Positions 53,901-63,320 are shown, counted from the stretch's first letter. The stretch: 64,000 nt of DNA from Halomonas getboli (GCF_023094245.1 NZ_JALMEW010000001.1:124001-188000); one strand, 5' to 3'. Notes: generated from the sequence alone by a model not told the origin. Translations and numbers: made by a program.

Positions 53901-55193
53901 ATGAGCGTCTCGAACGAAACCGAACACGTCGGATCCTGGTACGCGGCCACGGCCAATGCCGCCCCCGAGCGGCCCGCCCTGGAAGGCGAGGTCAGCTGCG
54001 ACGTCTGCGTGGTGGGGGCCGGCTTCAGCGGTATCTCCGCGGCCCTGCATCTGGCCGAGAAAGGCCTCAAGGTGAGGGTGCTGGAGGCGGCGCGGGTGGG
54101 CTTCGGGGCCTCCGGGCGCAACGGCGGCCAGATCGTCAACAGCTACAGCCGCGACATGGACGTCATCGAGGACAAGTACGGCGCCGGCACGGCGCGCGCG
54201 CTGGGCGACATGGCCTTCGAGGGCAATCGCATCATCCGCGAGCGGATCGCGCGCTACGGCATCGACTGCGACCTGCGCGAGGGCAACCTGTTCGCCGCCT
54301 GCAATGCCAAGCAGATGAAGGGGCTGGTGGAGCACAAGGCGCTGTGGGAGCGCTATGGCAACCGCGAGCTGGAGCTGCTGGAGGGGCGCGAGGTCAAGCG
54401 CGAGGTGGGCACCGAGCGCTACGTGGGCGCGCTGGTCGACCACTCCGGCGGGCATATCCATCCGCTCAACCTGGTGCTGGGCCAGGCCGCGGCGATCGAG
54501 TCGCTGGGCGGCGTGATCCATGAACAGACGCCGGTCACCCACATCGAGCACGGCTCGCCGGTGGTGCTGTCCACGCCCCGCGGCACGGTCCGCGCCGAGC
54601 GGGTGGTGATGGCGGGCAATGCCTACCACCAGGGCATCATGCCGGCGCTGGAGGGCAAGTCCATGCCCTGCGGCACCCAGATCATCACCACCGAGCCGCT
54701 GGCCGAGGATCGCGCCCGGGCACTGCTGCCCAACAACCTGGCCGTCGAGGACTGCAACTATCTGCTCGACTATTTCCGGCTGACCGCCGATAACCGGCTG
54801 ATCTACGGCGGCGGCGTCAACTACGGCGGCCAGGATCCGGCCGACATCGAGGCGGTGATCCGGCCCAAGATGCTCAAGACCTTTCCGGGCCTCTCGGACG
54901 TGCGCGTCGACTACGCCTGGAGCGGCACCTTCCTGATGACGCTCAACCGCCTGCCGCAGTTCGGCGTGATCAACGACAACGTCTACTACGCCCAGGGCTA
55001 TTCCGGCCACGGCGTGACCTGCACCCACCTGGCCGGCCGGCTGATCGCCGAGGCCATGACCGGGCGCGAGGAGCGCTTCGACGCCTTCGCCGGCCTGCCG
55101 CACCTGCCGTTCCCGGGCGGACGCATGCTGCGCGTGCCGCTCTCGGCCATGGGCGCCTGGTACTACGAGACCCGGGACCGCCTGGGGATCTGA
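53901..55193 (+). CDS. puuB: Gamma-glutamylputrescine oxidase-type FAD oxidoreductase (copy 2)
   Basis: This 430-aa paralogue of the enzyme at 45891 has DVCVVGAGFSGISAALHLAE, GASGRNGGQIVNSYSRD and YYAQGYSGHGVTCTHLAGRL. It aligns along its whole length with copy 1, and the N-termini align too (GSWYAATAN versus ASWYRASVA). It lies beyond the terminator at 53755, and the half-site GTTGAATA is at 53871-53878, so it may be co-regulated but separately expressed. Whether both copies act on the same gamma-glutamyl amine is unknown. Confidence 0.82.
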   Translation: MSVSNETEHVGSWYAATANAAPERPALEGEVSCDVCVVGAGFSGISAALHLAEKGLKVRVLEAARVGFGASGRNGGQIVNSYSRDMDVIEDKYGAGTARALGDMAFEGNRIIRERIARYGIDCDLREGNLFAACNAKQMKGLVEHKALWERYGNRELELLEGREVKREVGTERYVGALVDHSGGHIHPLNLVLGQAAAIESLGGVIHEQTPVTHIEHGSPVVLSTPRGTVRAERVVMAGNAYHQGIMPALEGKSMPCGTQIITTEPLAEDRARALLPNNLAVEDCNYLLDYFRLTADNRLIYGGGVNYGGQDPADIEAVIRPKMLKTFPGLSDVRVDYAWSGTFLMTLNRLPQFGVINDNVYYAQGYSGHGVTCTHLAGRLIAEAMTGREERFDAFAGLPHLPFPGGRMLRVPLSAMGAWYYETRDRLGI

Positions 55194-55422
55194 GCCTGGG
55201 GGCGAGCCCGGCCAGCCGGGACTCGCGCCGATGTCGCCGTTGGCCGACAGCGGCGCAGCAAGTGTGAAACCTCGTCGTCAGGCCTGGAGCGGCGGGCGGG
55301 CGCGGTCGATACTGTCGTCATCCGCGCGGGGCAGGAGGCCTCGCCGACCATCGCAGCCGCTGGAGCGCATTCCCCGGATTCCAGCGAAGGGCGCCCCAGG
55401 CGCCCGACGAGAGGTAGATGAC

Positions 55423-55971
55423 ATGAGCAAGTCGATCGTGGTGGGTAGCGTCCTGGCGGTGCTGGGACTCGGTGGCATGGCCTTCGGCGCCTGGCAGGTC
55501 CAGGAAAGCCGCCAGCCGCAGTTCGCGGACATTACCGGCGTGGAGACCCTGACCCGCACGGTGGAGACGCCGCGCCAGGTGTGCGAGGACGTGGTGGTGC
55601 AGCGCCAGGCGCCGACCCGCGATCCGCACAGCGTGGTCGGCACCGCGGCCGGCGCCATCGTCGGCGGGCTGCTGGGCAATCAGGTCGGCGGCGGCAGCGG
55701 CAAGAAGATCGCCACCGTGGCCGGCGCCATCGGCGGCGGCTTCGCCGGTCGCGAGGTTCAGCAGCGGGTGGAGGCCGGCCAGACCGTCTCCACCACCGAG
55801 CAGCGCTGCCACACCGTCACCGATTCGCATCAGGAGACCACCGGCTACGAGGTCAGCTGGCGCTATGACGGCCAGTCCCACACCAGCCGACTGGACCAGC
55901 GCCCCCAGGGCGAGACGGTGCGCGTCGTGAACGGCGAGCCGCAGTGGGGCGAGCCCCGCAGCCAGGGCTGA
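55423..55971 (+). CDS. Glycine-zipper 2TM-domain envelope protein
   Basis: This 182-aa protein has a hydrophobic N-terminal helix (about 5-25, uncleaved or signal-like, no lipobox Cys), then a central glycine-zipper hairpin GTAAGAIVGGLLGNQVGGG followed by KKIATVAGAIGGGFAGREV (about 73-110). The Cys residues at about 52 and 126 could form a disulfide. It resembles the 17-kDa surface-antigen/UmoD group, which sits in the outer membrane or periplasm. The function is unknown. A GAGGTAG ribosome-binding site precedes the start. It is convergent with the fds operon. Confidence 0.8.
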   Translation: MSKSIVVGSVLAVLGLGGMAFGAWQVQESRQPQFADITGVETLTRTVETPRQVCEDVVVQRQAPTRDPHSVVGTAAGAIVGGLLGNQVGGGSGKKIATVAGAIGGGFAGREVQQRVEAGQTVSTTEQRCHTVTDSHQETTGYEVSWRYDGQSHTSRLDQRPQGETVRVVNGEPQWGEPRSQG

Positions 55972-56020
55972 TTCGCCCGTGAGGTCTGTCGCCTGCAGGC
56001 GCCAAGGCCAAGGCAGGAAA

Positions 56021-56053
56021 CAGAAGGGCCGCCCCATTGGGGCGGCCCTTCTG
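56021..56053. terminator. Bidirectional terminator
   Basis: CAGAAGGGCCGCCCC and GGGGCGGCCCTTCTG form a perfect 15-bp stem with loop ATT. It lies in the gap between the convergent glycine-zipper gene and fdsD and can serve both. Confidence 0.8.
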
Positions 56054-56088
56054 CGTTGTGCCTGCTCCACGGAGCGGCGTGATCGGTG

Positions 56089-56334
56089 TCAGCCGGCCTT
56101 GGGCGTCTGGCGCTCGGCCAGCTGCGCCACGGCCTGGCGAGCCACCGGCTCCAGGCCGCCTGCATCGGGCTCGTCGAGGCAGGCGACGATGCGCTGCTTC
56201 ATGGCCCTGGCCCAGAACTTCTCCAGATGGCTGCAGACACCTTCCACGGCCTCGGCCTCGCTGCGGCCGCCGCTCAGGTTGGTGGCGATCTGGTTGACCA
56301 TATGCACCAGGGTCTCGTCTCGATCGTGGGACAT
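56089..56334 (-). CDS. fdsD: NAD-dependent formate dehydrogenase, delta subunit
   Basis: This small (81-aa) protein MSHDRDETLVHMVNQIATNL belongs to the FdsD family, which is always found at the end of fds operons and helps assemble or stabilise the soluble formate dehydrogenase. It is all-helical in appearance with no cofactor motifs. It lies 3 nt after fdhD. Confidence 0.9.
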   Translation of the reverse strand: MSHDRDETLVHMVNQIATNLSGGRSEAEAVEGVCSHLEKFWARAMKQRIVACLDEPDAGGLEPVARQAVAQLAERQTPKAG

Positions 56335-56337
56335 GGG

Positions 56338-57177
56338 TTACTCCTCGGCCAGGGTCCCCGGCGCCACGGCGGCGGGGCGATGATAGATCAGATGGCGGCC
56401 GGGCCGGGCGAAGCCGACCAGCATCAGCCCGGCCTTGCGGGCCTGTTCCACCGCCAGCGAGGTGGCCGCCGAGACGGCCACCAGGGCGCCGATGCCGGCG
56501 CTGGCGCTCTTGTGCACCATCTCGTAGCTGGCGCGGCTCGAGACCAGCGCGAAGCCGCCTTCGCTCGGGCCGCCCTGGCGGGCCAGGGCGCCGATCAGCT
56601 TGTCGAGGGCGTTGTGACGCCCCACGTCCTCGCGTGCCAGGCGAATGCGGCCGTCGGCGTCGCACCAGGCGGCGGCGTGGGTGGCCCCGGTGGCCGCCTG
56701 TAGCCGCTGGTGCTCGGCAAGGGCGCCGAGGGCGTGCTGGATAGCATCGTCGCTCAGTGCCGGTGCCCGGACCCGCGGGATCGGGCGGATCGCCTGATCT
56801 AGCGCCTCAGTGCCGCACAGGCCGCAGCCGGTGCGCCCGGCCAGGCTGCGGCGGCGTTGCTTGAGCTCCGCCAGCCGCTGACTGGCGATGGTCAGCTGCA
56901 CCGTCAGCCCGTCGGACGCCTCCAGCACCTCCAGGTCGTAGCACTCGTGGGGATGCGCGAGGATACCCTCGGTGAGGCTGAAGCCCAGCGCGAACTCCTC
57001 GAGGTCGGCGGGGCTGGCCATCATCACCGCGTGGGAGATGCCGTTGTAGACCAGCGCCACCGGCACCTCCAGGGCCAGGGCATCCTCGGCCTCGTCGCCG
57101 GCCTGGCCCGACGCGTCGCGATACACCTCGACGCGCCGGTGCATCAGCGGCAGCGGCGTGTCTGCCTCTCGTGTCAT
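56338..57177 (-). CDS. fdhD: Formate dehydrogenase accessory sulfurtransferase
   Basis: FdhD (FdsC) moves sulfur from a cysteine desulfurase to the molybdenum cofactor, which is needed for formate dehydrogenase activity. The 279-aa protein has the CxxC motif in GRTGCGLCGTEAL (about 111-123) and SRASYEMVHKSASAGIGALV in the cofactor-binding half. It overlaps fdsA by 4 nt, so accessory and catalytic subunits are coupled. Confidence 0.94.
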   Translation of the reverse strand: MTREADTPLPLMHRRVEVYRDASGQAGDEAEDALALEVPVALVYNGISHAVMMASPADLEEFALGFSLTEGILAHPHECYDLEVLEASDGLTVQLTIASQRLAELKQRRRSLAGRTGCGLCGTEALDQAIRPIPRVRAPALSDDAIQHALGALAEHQRLQAATGATHAAAWCDADGRIRLAREDVGRHNALDKLIGALARQGGPSEGGFALVSSRASYEMVHKSASAGIGALVAVSAATSLAVEQARKAGLMLVGFARPGRHLIYHRPAAVAPGTLAEE

Positions 57178-60053
57178 GAAGCGGCCTCCCGGGCCGTGGC
57201 CAGGTATTCACGCTGCCGGCGATCGTCCTCGTCGAAGCGGCGCTGCCACTGCGACGGCTGGCTGACCTTCTCGACCTGCACCGCGGTCACCTTGTACTCG
57301 GGGCAGTTGGTCGCCCAGTCGGAGCTGTCGGTGGTGATCACGTTGGCGCCGCTGCCCGGGTGGTGGAAGGTGGTGTAGACCACGCCCGGCTGCATGCGCT
57401 CGCTGAGCCGCGCCCGCAGCACCGTCTGGCCGGAGCGGCTGGAGACGCCCAGCCAGTCGCCGTCCTGGATGCCGCGCACCTCGGCGTCGGAGGGATGCAC
57501 CTCGATCACGTCCTCGTCGTGCCACACCTGGTTGTCGGTGCGCCGGGTCTGGGCGCCGACGTTGTACTGCGACAGGATGCGCCCGGTGGTCAGCAGCAGC
57601 GGGAAGCGGCGGCTGGCGCGCTCCTCGGTGGCCACGTACTCGGTGATCGCGAAGCGGCCACGGCCGATCGGGAAGTCCACCTCGTGCATGGTCGGAGTAC
57701 CGTTGGGATGCTCGGCATTGCACGGCCACTGCAGGCTGCCGTGCTCGTCGAGCTTGTCATAGCTGACCCCGGCGAAGGTCGGCGTGAGTCGCGCGATCTC
57801 GTCCATGATCTCGGACGGATGCGTGTACGCCATCGGGTAGCCCAGTGCCCGGGCCAGGTCGACGGTGACTTCCCAGTCGGCCTTGCCGGCCAGCGGCGGC
57901 ATCACCTTGCGCACGCGGTTGATGCGGCGCTCGGCGTTGGTGAAGGTGCCGTCCTTCTCCAGGAAGCTCGAGCCCGGCAGCAGCACGTGGGCGAACTTGG
58001 CGGTCTCGTTGAGGAAGATGTCCTGGACGATCAGGCAGTCCAGCGAGCGCAGCGCGGCTTCGACGTGCTGGGTGTCGGGATCCGACTGGGCGATGTCCTC
58101 GCCCTGCACGTAGAGCGCCTTGAAGCTGCCTTCGATGGCGGCGTCGAACATGTTGGGGATGCGCAGGCCCGGCTCGTCGTCGAGCCTGACGCCCCAGGCA
58201 GCCTCGAAGCGACCGCGGGCATCGGCGTCTGCGACGTGCTGGTAGCCCGGCAGCTCATGGGGGAAGGAGCCCATGTCGCAGGAGCCCTGCACGTTGTTCT
58301 GGCCGCGCAGCGGGTTCACGCCCACGCCCTCGCGGCCGATGTTGCCGGTGGCCATGGCCAGGTTGGCGATGCCCATCACCATGGTCGAGCCCTGGCTGTG
58401 CTCGGTGACGCCCAGGCCGTAGTAGATGGCACCGTTGCCGGCGGTGGCGTAGGTGCGGGCGGCACGGCGCACGGCCTCGGCCGGCACGCCGGTGACCGAC
58501 TCGGTGGCCTCCGGGGAATGACGCTCCTCACTGATGAAGTCTCGCCAGGCGCGATACGCCTCGGTGTCGCAGCGGCCGGCGATGAAGTCGTGGTCCTCGA
58601 GCCCCTCGTTGACCACCACGTGGGCCAGGGCGTTGACCAGCGCCACGTTGGTGCCCGGGCGCAGCGGCAGGTGCTGGGCGTCGGCCAGGTGCGGCGTCTT
58701 GAGCAGGTCGATGCGACGCGGGTCGGCGACGATCAGCGAGGCGCCCTGGCGCAGGCGCTTGCGCATCAGCGAGCCGAACACCGGGTGGGCGTCGGTGGGG
58801 TTGGCGCCGATCACGATGATGGCGTCGGCTTCCATCACCGAGTCGAAGGTCTGGGTGCCGGCGGACTCGCCCAGGGTGGTCTTCAGGCCGTAGCCGGTGG
58901 GCGAGTGACAGACCCGGGCGCAGGTATCGGTGTTGTTGTTGCCGAAGGCCGCGCGGATCAGCTTCTGCACCAGGTAGGTTTCCTCGTTGGTGCAGCGCGA
59001 GGAGGTGATGCCGCCGATGCTCTCGCGACCGTGCTCGTCCTGGATCGCGGTCAGGCGCTTGGCGGCGAAGGCGATCGCCTCGTCCCATTCGACCGGGCGC
59101 CAGGGCTGGTCGATGGCATCGCGGATCATCGGCGTGGTGATGCGGTCCGGATGGGTCGCGTAGCCAAAGGCGAAGCGGCCCTTGACGCAGGAGTGGCCGT
59201 GGTTCGCGTCGCCGCCCTTCCAGGGCACCATGCGCACCAGCTGATCGCCCTTCATCTGGGCTTCGAAGGAACAGCCGACGCCGCAGTAGGCGCAGGTGGT
59301 GACCACGCTGTGCTCGGGCTGGCCGGCGTCGATGACGCTCTTCTCCATCAGCGTCGAGGTCGGGCAGGCCTGGACACAGGCGCCGCAGGACACGCACTCG
59401 GAGTCCATGAAGGCCTCGTCCTGGCCGGCGGCGACGGTCGAATCGAAGCCTCTGCCGTCGATGGTCAGCGCGAAGGTGCCCTGCACCTCCTCGCAGGCCC
59501 GCACGCAGCGCGAGCAGACGATGCACTTGCTCGGGTCGAAGCTGAAGTAGGGGTTGGAGTGGTCGGTCTCGGCGGCCAAGTGGTTCTCGCCCTCGAAGCC
59601 GTAGCGCACCTCGCGCAGGCCCACCGCGCCGGCCATGTCCTGCAGCTCGCAGTCGCCGTTGGCCGGACAGGTCAGGCAGTCCAGCGGGTGGTCGGAGATG
59701 TAGAGCTCCATGATGTTGCGGCGCAGCCGGGCCAGACGGTCGTTCTGGGTGGTGACCTTCATGCCCTCGGCGACCGGGGTGGTGCAGGCCGCCGGCGTGC
59801 CGCGCCGGCCCTCGACCTGGACGGCGCACAGCCGGCAGGAGCCGAAGGCTTCCAGGCTGTCGGTGGCGCACAGCTTGGGAATGTTGATATCGGCCAGGGC
59901 CGCGGCGCGCAGTACCGAGGTGCCCTCGGGCACGGTGATCTCGACGCCGTCGATCTCGACGCTCACCGGCGCCGCGTCGGCGGCCGGTGCCGGAGTCCCC
60001 AGGTCCTTGGCCAGCGCCTTGTCGTGCTGGCTGGGGTCGAAGTGCTGAATCAT
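57174..60053 (-). CDS. fdsA: NAD-dependent formate dehydrogenase, molybdenum catalytic alpha subunit
   Basis: FdsA oxidises formate to CO2 at a bis-MGD molybdenum centre. The 959-aa protein has an N-terminal [2Fe-2S] ferredoxin domain (SCRLCAVQVEGRRGTPAAC), a His/Cys cluster region with DHPLDCLTCPANGDCELQ, two [4Fe-4S] motifs (CIVCSRCVRACEE and CVSCGACVQACPTS), the molybdopterin-proximal cluster CAYCGVGCSFE, and the catalytic Cys382 in CARVCHSPTGYG. Cys rather than selenocysteine is used, with no in-frame TGA. The start at 60053 overlaps the fdsB stop. Confidence 0.96.
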   Translation of the reverse strand: MIQHFDPSQHDKALAKDLGTPAPAADAAPVSVEIDGVEITVPEGTSVLRAAALADINIPKLCATDSLEAFGSCRLCAVQVEGRRGTPAACTTPVAEGMKVTTQNDRLARLRRNIMELYISDHPLDCLTCPANGDCELQDMAGAVGLREVRYGFEGENHLAAETDHSNPYFSFDPSKCIVCSRCVRACEEVQGTFALTIDGRGFDSTVAAGQDEAFMDSECVSCGACVQACPTSTLMEKSVIDAGQPEHSVVTTCAYCGVGCSFEAQMKGDQLVRMVPWKGGDANHGHSCVKGRFAFGYATHPDRITTPMIRDAIDQPWRPVEWDEAIAFAAKRLTAIQDEHGRESIGGITSSRCTNEETYLVQKLIRAAFGNNNTDTCARVCHSPTGYGLKTTLGESAGTQTFDSVMEADAIIVIGANPTDAHPVFGSLMRKRLRQGASLIVADPRRIDLLKTPHLADAQHLPLRPGTNVALVNALAHVVVNEGLEDHDFIAGRCDTEAYRAWRDFISEERHSPEATESVTGVPAEAVRRAARTYATAGNGAIYYGLGVTEHSQGSTMVMGIANLAMATGNIGREGVGVNPLRGQNNVQGSCDMGSFPHELPGYQHVADADARGRFEAAWGVRLDDEPGLRIPNMFDAAIEGSFKALYVQGEDIAQSDPDTQHVEAALRSLDCLIVQDIFLNETAKFAHVLLPGSSFLEKDGTFTNAERRINRVRKVMPPLAGKADWEVTVDLARALGYPMAYTHPSEIMDEIARLTPTFAGVSYDKLDEHGSLQWPCNAEHPNGTPTMHEVDFPIGRGRFAITEYVATEERASRRFPLLLTTGRILSQYNVGAQTRRTDNQVWHDEDVIEVHPSDAEVRGIQDGDWLGVSSRSGQTVLRARLSERMQPGVVYTTFHHPGSGANVITTDSSDWATNCPEYKVTAVQVEKVSQPSQWQRRFDEDDRRQREYLATAREAAS

Positions 60054-61606
60054 GAGCGGTCTCCTTCCGGCGCGCGCTGGAAGTCGTCGGGGAAGTGTTT
60101 CAGGGCGCTCTGCACCGGGAAGGGCGTCATGCCGCCCATGGCGCACAGCGAACCGTCTTCCATGGTCTCGCAGAGCTCGCCGAGGAGCTCGAGGTTGGCG
60201 TCGCGATCACGGCCGGCTCGGATGCGGTCGATGACCTCCACGCCGCGGGTCGAGCCGATGCGGCAGGGGGTGCACTTGCCGCAGGACTCTTCCTTGCAGA
60301 ATTCCATCGAGAAGCGGGCCTGCTCGGCCATGTCGACGCTGTCGTCGAACATCACCACGCCGCCGTGGCCGACGCCCGCGCCGACCTCGGCGAAGGTCTC
60401 GTAGTCCAGCGGCATGTCCCACTGGCTCTCGGGCAGGTAGGCGCACAGCGGGCCGCCGACCTGGACCGCGCGCAGCGGACGGCCGCTGGCGGTGCCGCCG
60501 CCGAAGTCTTCCATCAGGGTGCGCAGGGTGGTGCCGAAGGCCAGCTCGATCAGGCCGCCGCGCTTGACGTTGCCGGCCAGCTGCAGCGCCAGGGTGCCGC
60601 GGGAGCGGCCCATGCCGTGGTCGGCGTAGGCCTGGGCGCCCTCGGCGAGAATGAAGGGCACGGCGGCCAGCGACAGCACGTTGTTGACCACGGTGGGGCG
60701 GCCGAACAGGCCCTCGATGGCCGGCAGCGGCGGCTTGAAGCGCACCAGGCCGCGCTTGCCTTCGAGGCTCTCCAGCAGCGAGGTCTCCTCGCCGCAGATG
60801 TAGGCGCCGGCGCCCAGGCGCACTTCCAGATGGAAGACGCGGCCGCTGCCCTGGATATCGTCGCCCAGATAGCCGGCGGCCTCGGCGCGCGCGATGGCGT
60901 CGTCGAGGATTTGCTTGGCCAGCGGGTACTCGGAGCGCAGGTAGATGTAGCCCTGGGTGGCGTTCACGGCGAGGCCGGCGATGGCCATGCCCTCGATCAG
61001 CACGTAGGGGTCGCACTCCATCACCAGGCGGTCGGCGAAGGTGCCGGAGTCGCCTTCGTCGGCGTTGCAGACGATGTACTTCTGGTCCGCCGGGGCGTCG
61101 AGCACGGTCTGCCACTTGATGCCGGTGGGGAAGGCCGCGCCGCCGCGGCCGCGCAGGCCGGAGGCCTTGACCTCCTCGACGATGTCCTGGGGCTCGAGCG
61201 CCAGTGCGGCCTCGAGGCCGCGGAAGCCGTCGTGGGCCTTGTAGTCCTCGACCGACAGTGGATCGGTCACGCCGATGCGGGCGAAGGTCAGGCGCTGCTG
61301 GCGGGCGAGATAGGGGATCGCCTCGGTCGGCCCCTTAGCCAGCGCGTGGCCGTCGCGGCCCTCGAGCAGGCCCTCGTCGAGCAGCGACGGCACGTCGGCG
61401 GGCGTCACCGGGCCATAGGCGACGCGGCCGGCCGGCGTCTCGACCTCGACCAGCGGCTCGAGCCAGGCCAGGCCGCGGGAGCCGTTGCGCACCACGGTCA
61501 GCGCGAGGCCGCGCTGTTCGGCCTCGCGCTCCAGGCGCGTGGCGACGGCGTCGGCGCCCAGCGAGAGGGCGGTGGTATCACGGGGAACGAAGACGCGGAC
61601 GCTCAT
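60050..61606 (-). CDS. fdsB: NAD-dependent formate dehydrogenase, NADH-binding beta subunit
   Basis: FdsB is the diaphorase unit that passes electrons to NAD+ via FMN and a [4Fe-4S] cluster. The 518-aa protein has an N-terminal thioredoxin-like [2Fe-2S]-type domain remnant, the FMN/NADH site GRGGAAFPTGIKW, GEETSLLESLEGKRG, and cluster ligands in EESCGKCTPCRIGS. It resembles NuoF/HoxF. Overlaps with both fdsG and fdsA show tight coupling. Confidence 0.95.
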   Translation of the reverse strand: MSVRVFVPRDTTALSLGADAVATRLEREAEQRGLALTVVRNGSRGLAWLEPLVEVETPAGRVAYGPVTPADVPSLLDEGLLEGRDGHALAKGPTEAIPYLARQQRLTFARIGVTDPLSVEDYKAHDGFRGLEAALALEPQDIVEEVKASGLRGRGGAAFPTGIKWQTVLDAPADQKYIVCNADEGDSGTFADRLVMECDPYVLIEGMAIAGLAVNATQGYIYLRSEYPLAKQILDDAIARAEAAGYLGDDIQGSGRVFHLEVRLGAGAYICGEETSLLESLEGKRGLVRFKPPLPAIEGLFGRPTVVNNVLSLAAVPFILAEGAQAYADHGMGRSRGTLALQLAGNVKRGGLIELAFGTTLRTLMEDFGGGTASGRPLRAVQVGGPLCAYLPESQWDMPLDYETFAEVGAGVGHGGVVMFDDSVDMAEQARFSMEFCKEESCGKCTPCRIGSTRGVEVIDRIRAGRDRDANLELLGELCETMEDGSLCAMGGMTPFPVQSALKHFPDDFQRAPEGDRS

Positions 61607-62097
61607 CCGAGCACCTCCAGCGGCTGGGTGCGGAGTTCATCGACCAGGGCATCGAAGGCGTCGGGAGAGACCCGGCCGAGGATCTGATCATCGATGCGGA
61701 CCGAGGGGCCGCAGGCGCAGTTGCCCAGGCAGTAGACGGCCTCGAGGGTGATCTCGCGGTCGGCGGTGGTCTGATGGTAGTCGACGCCGAGGGTGGCCTG
61801 GGCATGGGCCTCCAGGGCGCGGGCACCGCGGGCCTGACAGGCCTCGGCGCGGCACACCTGAACCACGTGGCGGCCCGGCGGCGCGGTGCGGAAATGGTGG
61901 TAGAAGCTGATCACCCCGTGCACCTCGGCGCGGGTGAGGCCCAGCGATTCGGCGATGATCGGCACCGCGCCTTCGGGCACGTGGCCGAAGCGGTCCTGAA
62001 GGGCGTGCAGGATCGGCAGTAGGGCGCCGGGCTTGTGCTTCAGGGCGTCGATCTCGGCCTGGACCGCCTGGGGCGTCCACTCTCGGGAATCGTTCAT
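61603..62097 (-). CDS. fdsG: NAD-dependent formate dehydrogenase, gamma subunit
   Basis: FdsG is a NuoE-like 24-kDa subunit. The 164-aa form has four [2Fe-2S] cysteines in CRAEACQARG and CLGNCACGPS (near 88-93 and 124-130), and HALQDRFGHVPEGAVPII earlier. The start at 62097 (MNDSRE) follows a G-rich GGGGGGA; a 19-codon longer frame lacks support. It is the first gene of the operon, divergent from a regulator. Confidence 0.93.
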   Translation of the reverse strand: MNDSREWTPQAVQAEIDALKHKPGALLPILHALQDRFGHVPEGAVPIIAESLGLTRAEVHGVISFYHHFRTAPPGRHVVQVCRAEACQARGARALEAHAQATLGVDYHQTTADREITLEAVYCLGNCACGPSVRIDDQILGRVSPDAFDALVDELRTQPLEVLG

Positions 62098-62227
62098 CGA
62101 ATCCCCCCGGTTGTTGTTGGCTGGCATCTTATAGGCACGACTGTTCATATTCATCGGGGCGCGTGCATCACGGTCGCAGTAACGCTAGCATCGGTGTTTC
62201 GGCGGCAAAATATGAAACTTGCTTCAC
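62098..62227. promoter_or_regulatory. Divergent fds promoter region
   Basis: The 130-nt gap contains GTTCATATT (62143-62151) and, inverted, AATATGAAAC (62209-62218). There is also TGAAAC-TT-GCTTCA (62213-62226), a 5-of-6 dyad that abuts the regulator start, and a second ATGAAAC at 62228-62234. These may be sites for the adjacent regulator. No clear -35/-10 pair stands out in the minus direction. Confidence 0.4.
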
Positions 62228-63289
62228 ATGAAACGAATCCGCATCACGCCGGCCTGGCACTTCAGCGATGAGGCCGGCAATCAGCTCGATCCCAAGCTGT
62301 TCGCGCTGCTCGAGGCGGTGCATCGCCACGGCAAGCTGACCCGGGCCGCCGAGGACGTCGGCGTCTCCTATCGCCATGCCTGGAACCTGCTCAACAAGTG
62401 GGGCGAGTTCTTCGGCATCGGCCTGGTCGATCTCGAGCGCGGCCGGGGAGCACGGCTGTCGGCCCTGGGCGAGAAGCTGCTGTGGGCCGAACAGCGTGTG
62501 ATCGCCCGGCTGGGGCCGCAGCTGGAGAGCCTGGGCTCGGAGCTCAACCTGGCGATCCAGCAGACCCTGGAGGGCGTCAAGCCGGTGCTGCGGCTCTACG
62601 CCACCCATGGCTACGCCATCGAGCGGCTGCCGACCTATCTCGATGAGCTGCGCCTCGATCTCCAATATTGTAGTTCCCGTGAGGCCCTCTCGGCGCTGCA
62701 CCGTGGCGCCTGCGACCTGGCCGGTTTCCACCTGCCCCACGGCGAGGTCGGCCGTCGCGTGAGCCGGGGGTATCGTGACCTGCTCAAGCCGCGCAGCTAT
62801 CGAGTCATCCGTTTCATCACTCGGCGGCAGGGACTGATGGTGGCGGCAGGCAATCCGCTGGGTATCGAGGGGCTGAGTGATCTGGCCACGGGCGAGGCCC
62901 GTTTCATCAATCGCCAGGCCGGCTCGGGGACCCGGGCGCTGCTGGATGGCCTGCTGGCCGAGGCCGGGCTGTCGAGGCGGCGCCTGCGCGGCTATGCACT
63001 GGAGGAGTACACCCATTCGGCGGTGGCGGCCTACGTCGCCGCCGGCATGGCGGACGCCGGCTTCGGCGTCGAGGCGGCGGCGCGGCGCTTCGGGCTCGAG
63101 TTCGTGCCGCTGGCGCGGGAGGACTACCTGCTGGTGTGCCATCGCCGCAGCCTGGCCGAGCCCAAGCTCGAGGCGCTGCGTCGGGTGCTGGCCAGCGAGG
63201 CCTTCCGGTCGGAGGTGGCCGCGCTGCCGGGCTATGCGCCGGATCGCTGCGGCGAGGTGGAGGGCGTGGAGGCCCTGTGGCCGGAATGA
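62228..63289 (+). CDS. One-component regulator: ModE-like HTH with PBP-like sensor domain
   Basis: This 353-aa protein begins with a winged helix resembling ModE/LysR (LLEAVHRHGKLTRAAEDVGV, then SYRHAWNLLNKW, about 22-55). A periplasmic-binding-protein-like domain fills the rest (from about VLRLYATHGYAIERLP to the end), with ARFINRQAGSGTRALLD typical of TupA/PBP-like sensors. No signal peptide or membrane helix is present, so sensing is cytosolic. Position opposite fdsG argues that it controls formate dehydrogenase, perhaps in response to formate, molybdate or tungstate. The start ATG at 62228 lacks a strong ribosome-binding site; a TTG nine nt earlier is possible. Confidence 0.8.
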   Translation: MKRIRITPAWHFSDEAGNQLDPKLFALLEAVHRHGKLTRAAEDVGVSYRHAWNLLNKWGEFFGIGLVDLERGRGARLSALGEKLLWAEQRVIARLGPQLESLGSELNLAIQQTLEGVKPVLRLYATHGYAIERLPTYLDELRLDLQYCSSREALSALHRGACDLAGFHLPHGEVGRRVSRGYRDLLKPRSYRVIRFITRRQGLMVAAGNPLGIEGLSDLATGEARFINRQAGSGTRALLDGLLAEAGLSRRRLRGYALEEYTHSAVAAYVAAGMADAGFGVEAAARRFGLEFVPLAREDYLLVCHRRSLAEPKLEALRRVLASEAFRSEVAALPGYAPDRCGEVEGVEALWPE

Positions 63290-63294
63290 CACTT

Positions 63295-63320
63295 GGCGCG
63301 GCGCCGAGAGGCGCCGCGCC
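63295..63320. terminator. Hairpin between the fds regulator and nhaC-type gene
   Basis: GGCGCGGCGCC and GGCGCCGCGCC pair perfectly over 11 bp with a GAGA loop, just after the regulator stop and before the convergent antiporter gene. It is followed by a G-run, not T, so it is best regarded as a structural or bidirectional terminator. Confidence 0.6.

Noticed and set aside
57360..60404. A 1014-codon open frame antisense to fdsA and fdsB
   Set aside because: High GC produces long antisense frames; the product is Gly/Ala/Val/His-rich with no family features, while fdsA and fdsB on the other strand are unmistakable.
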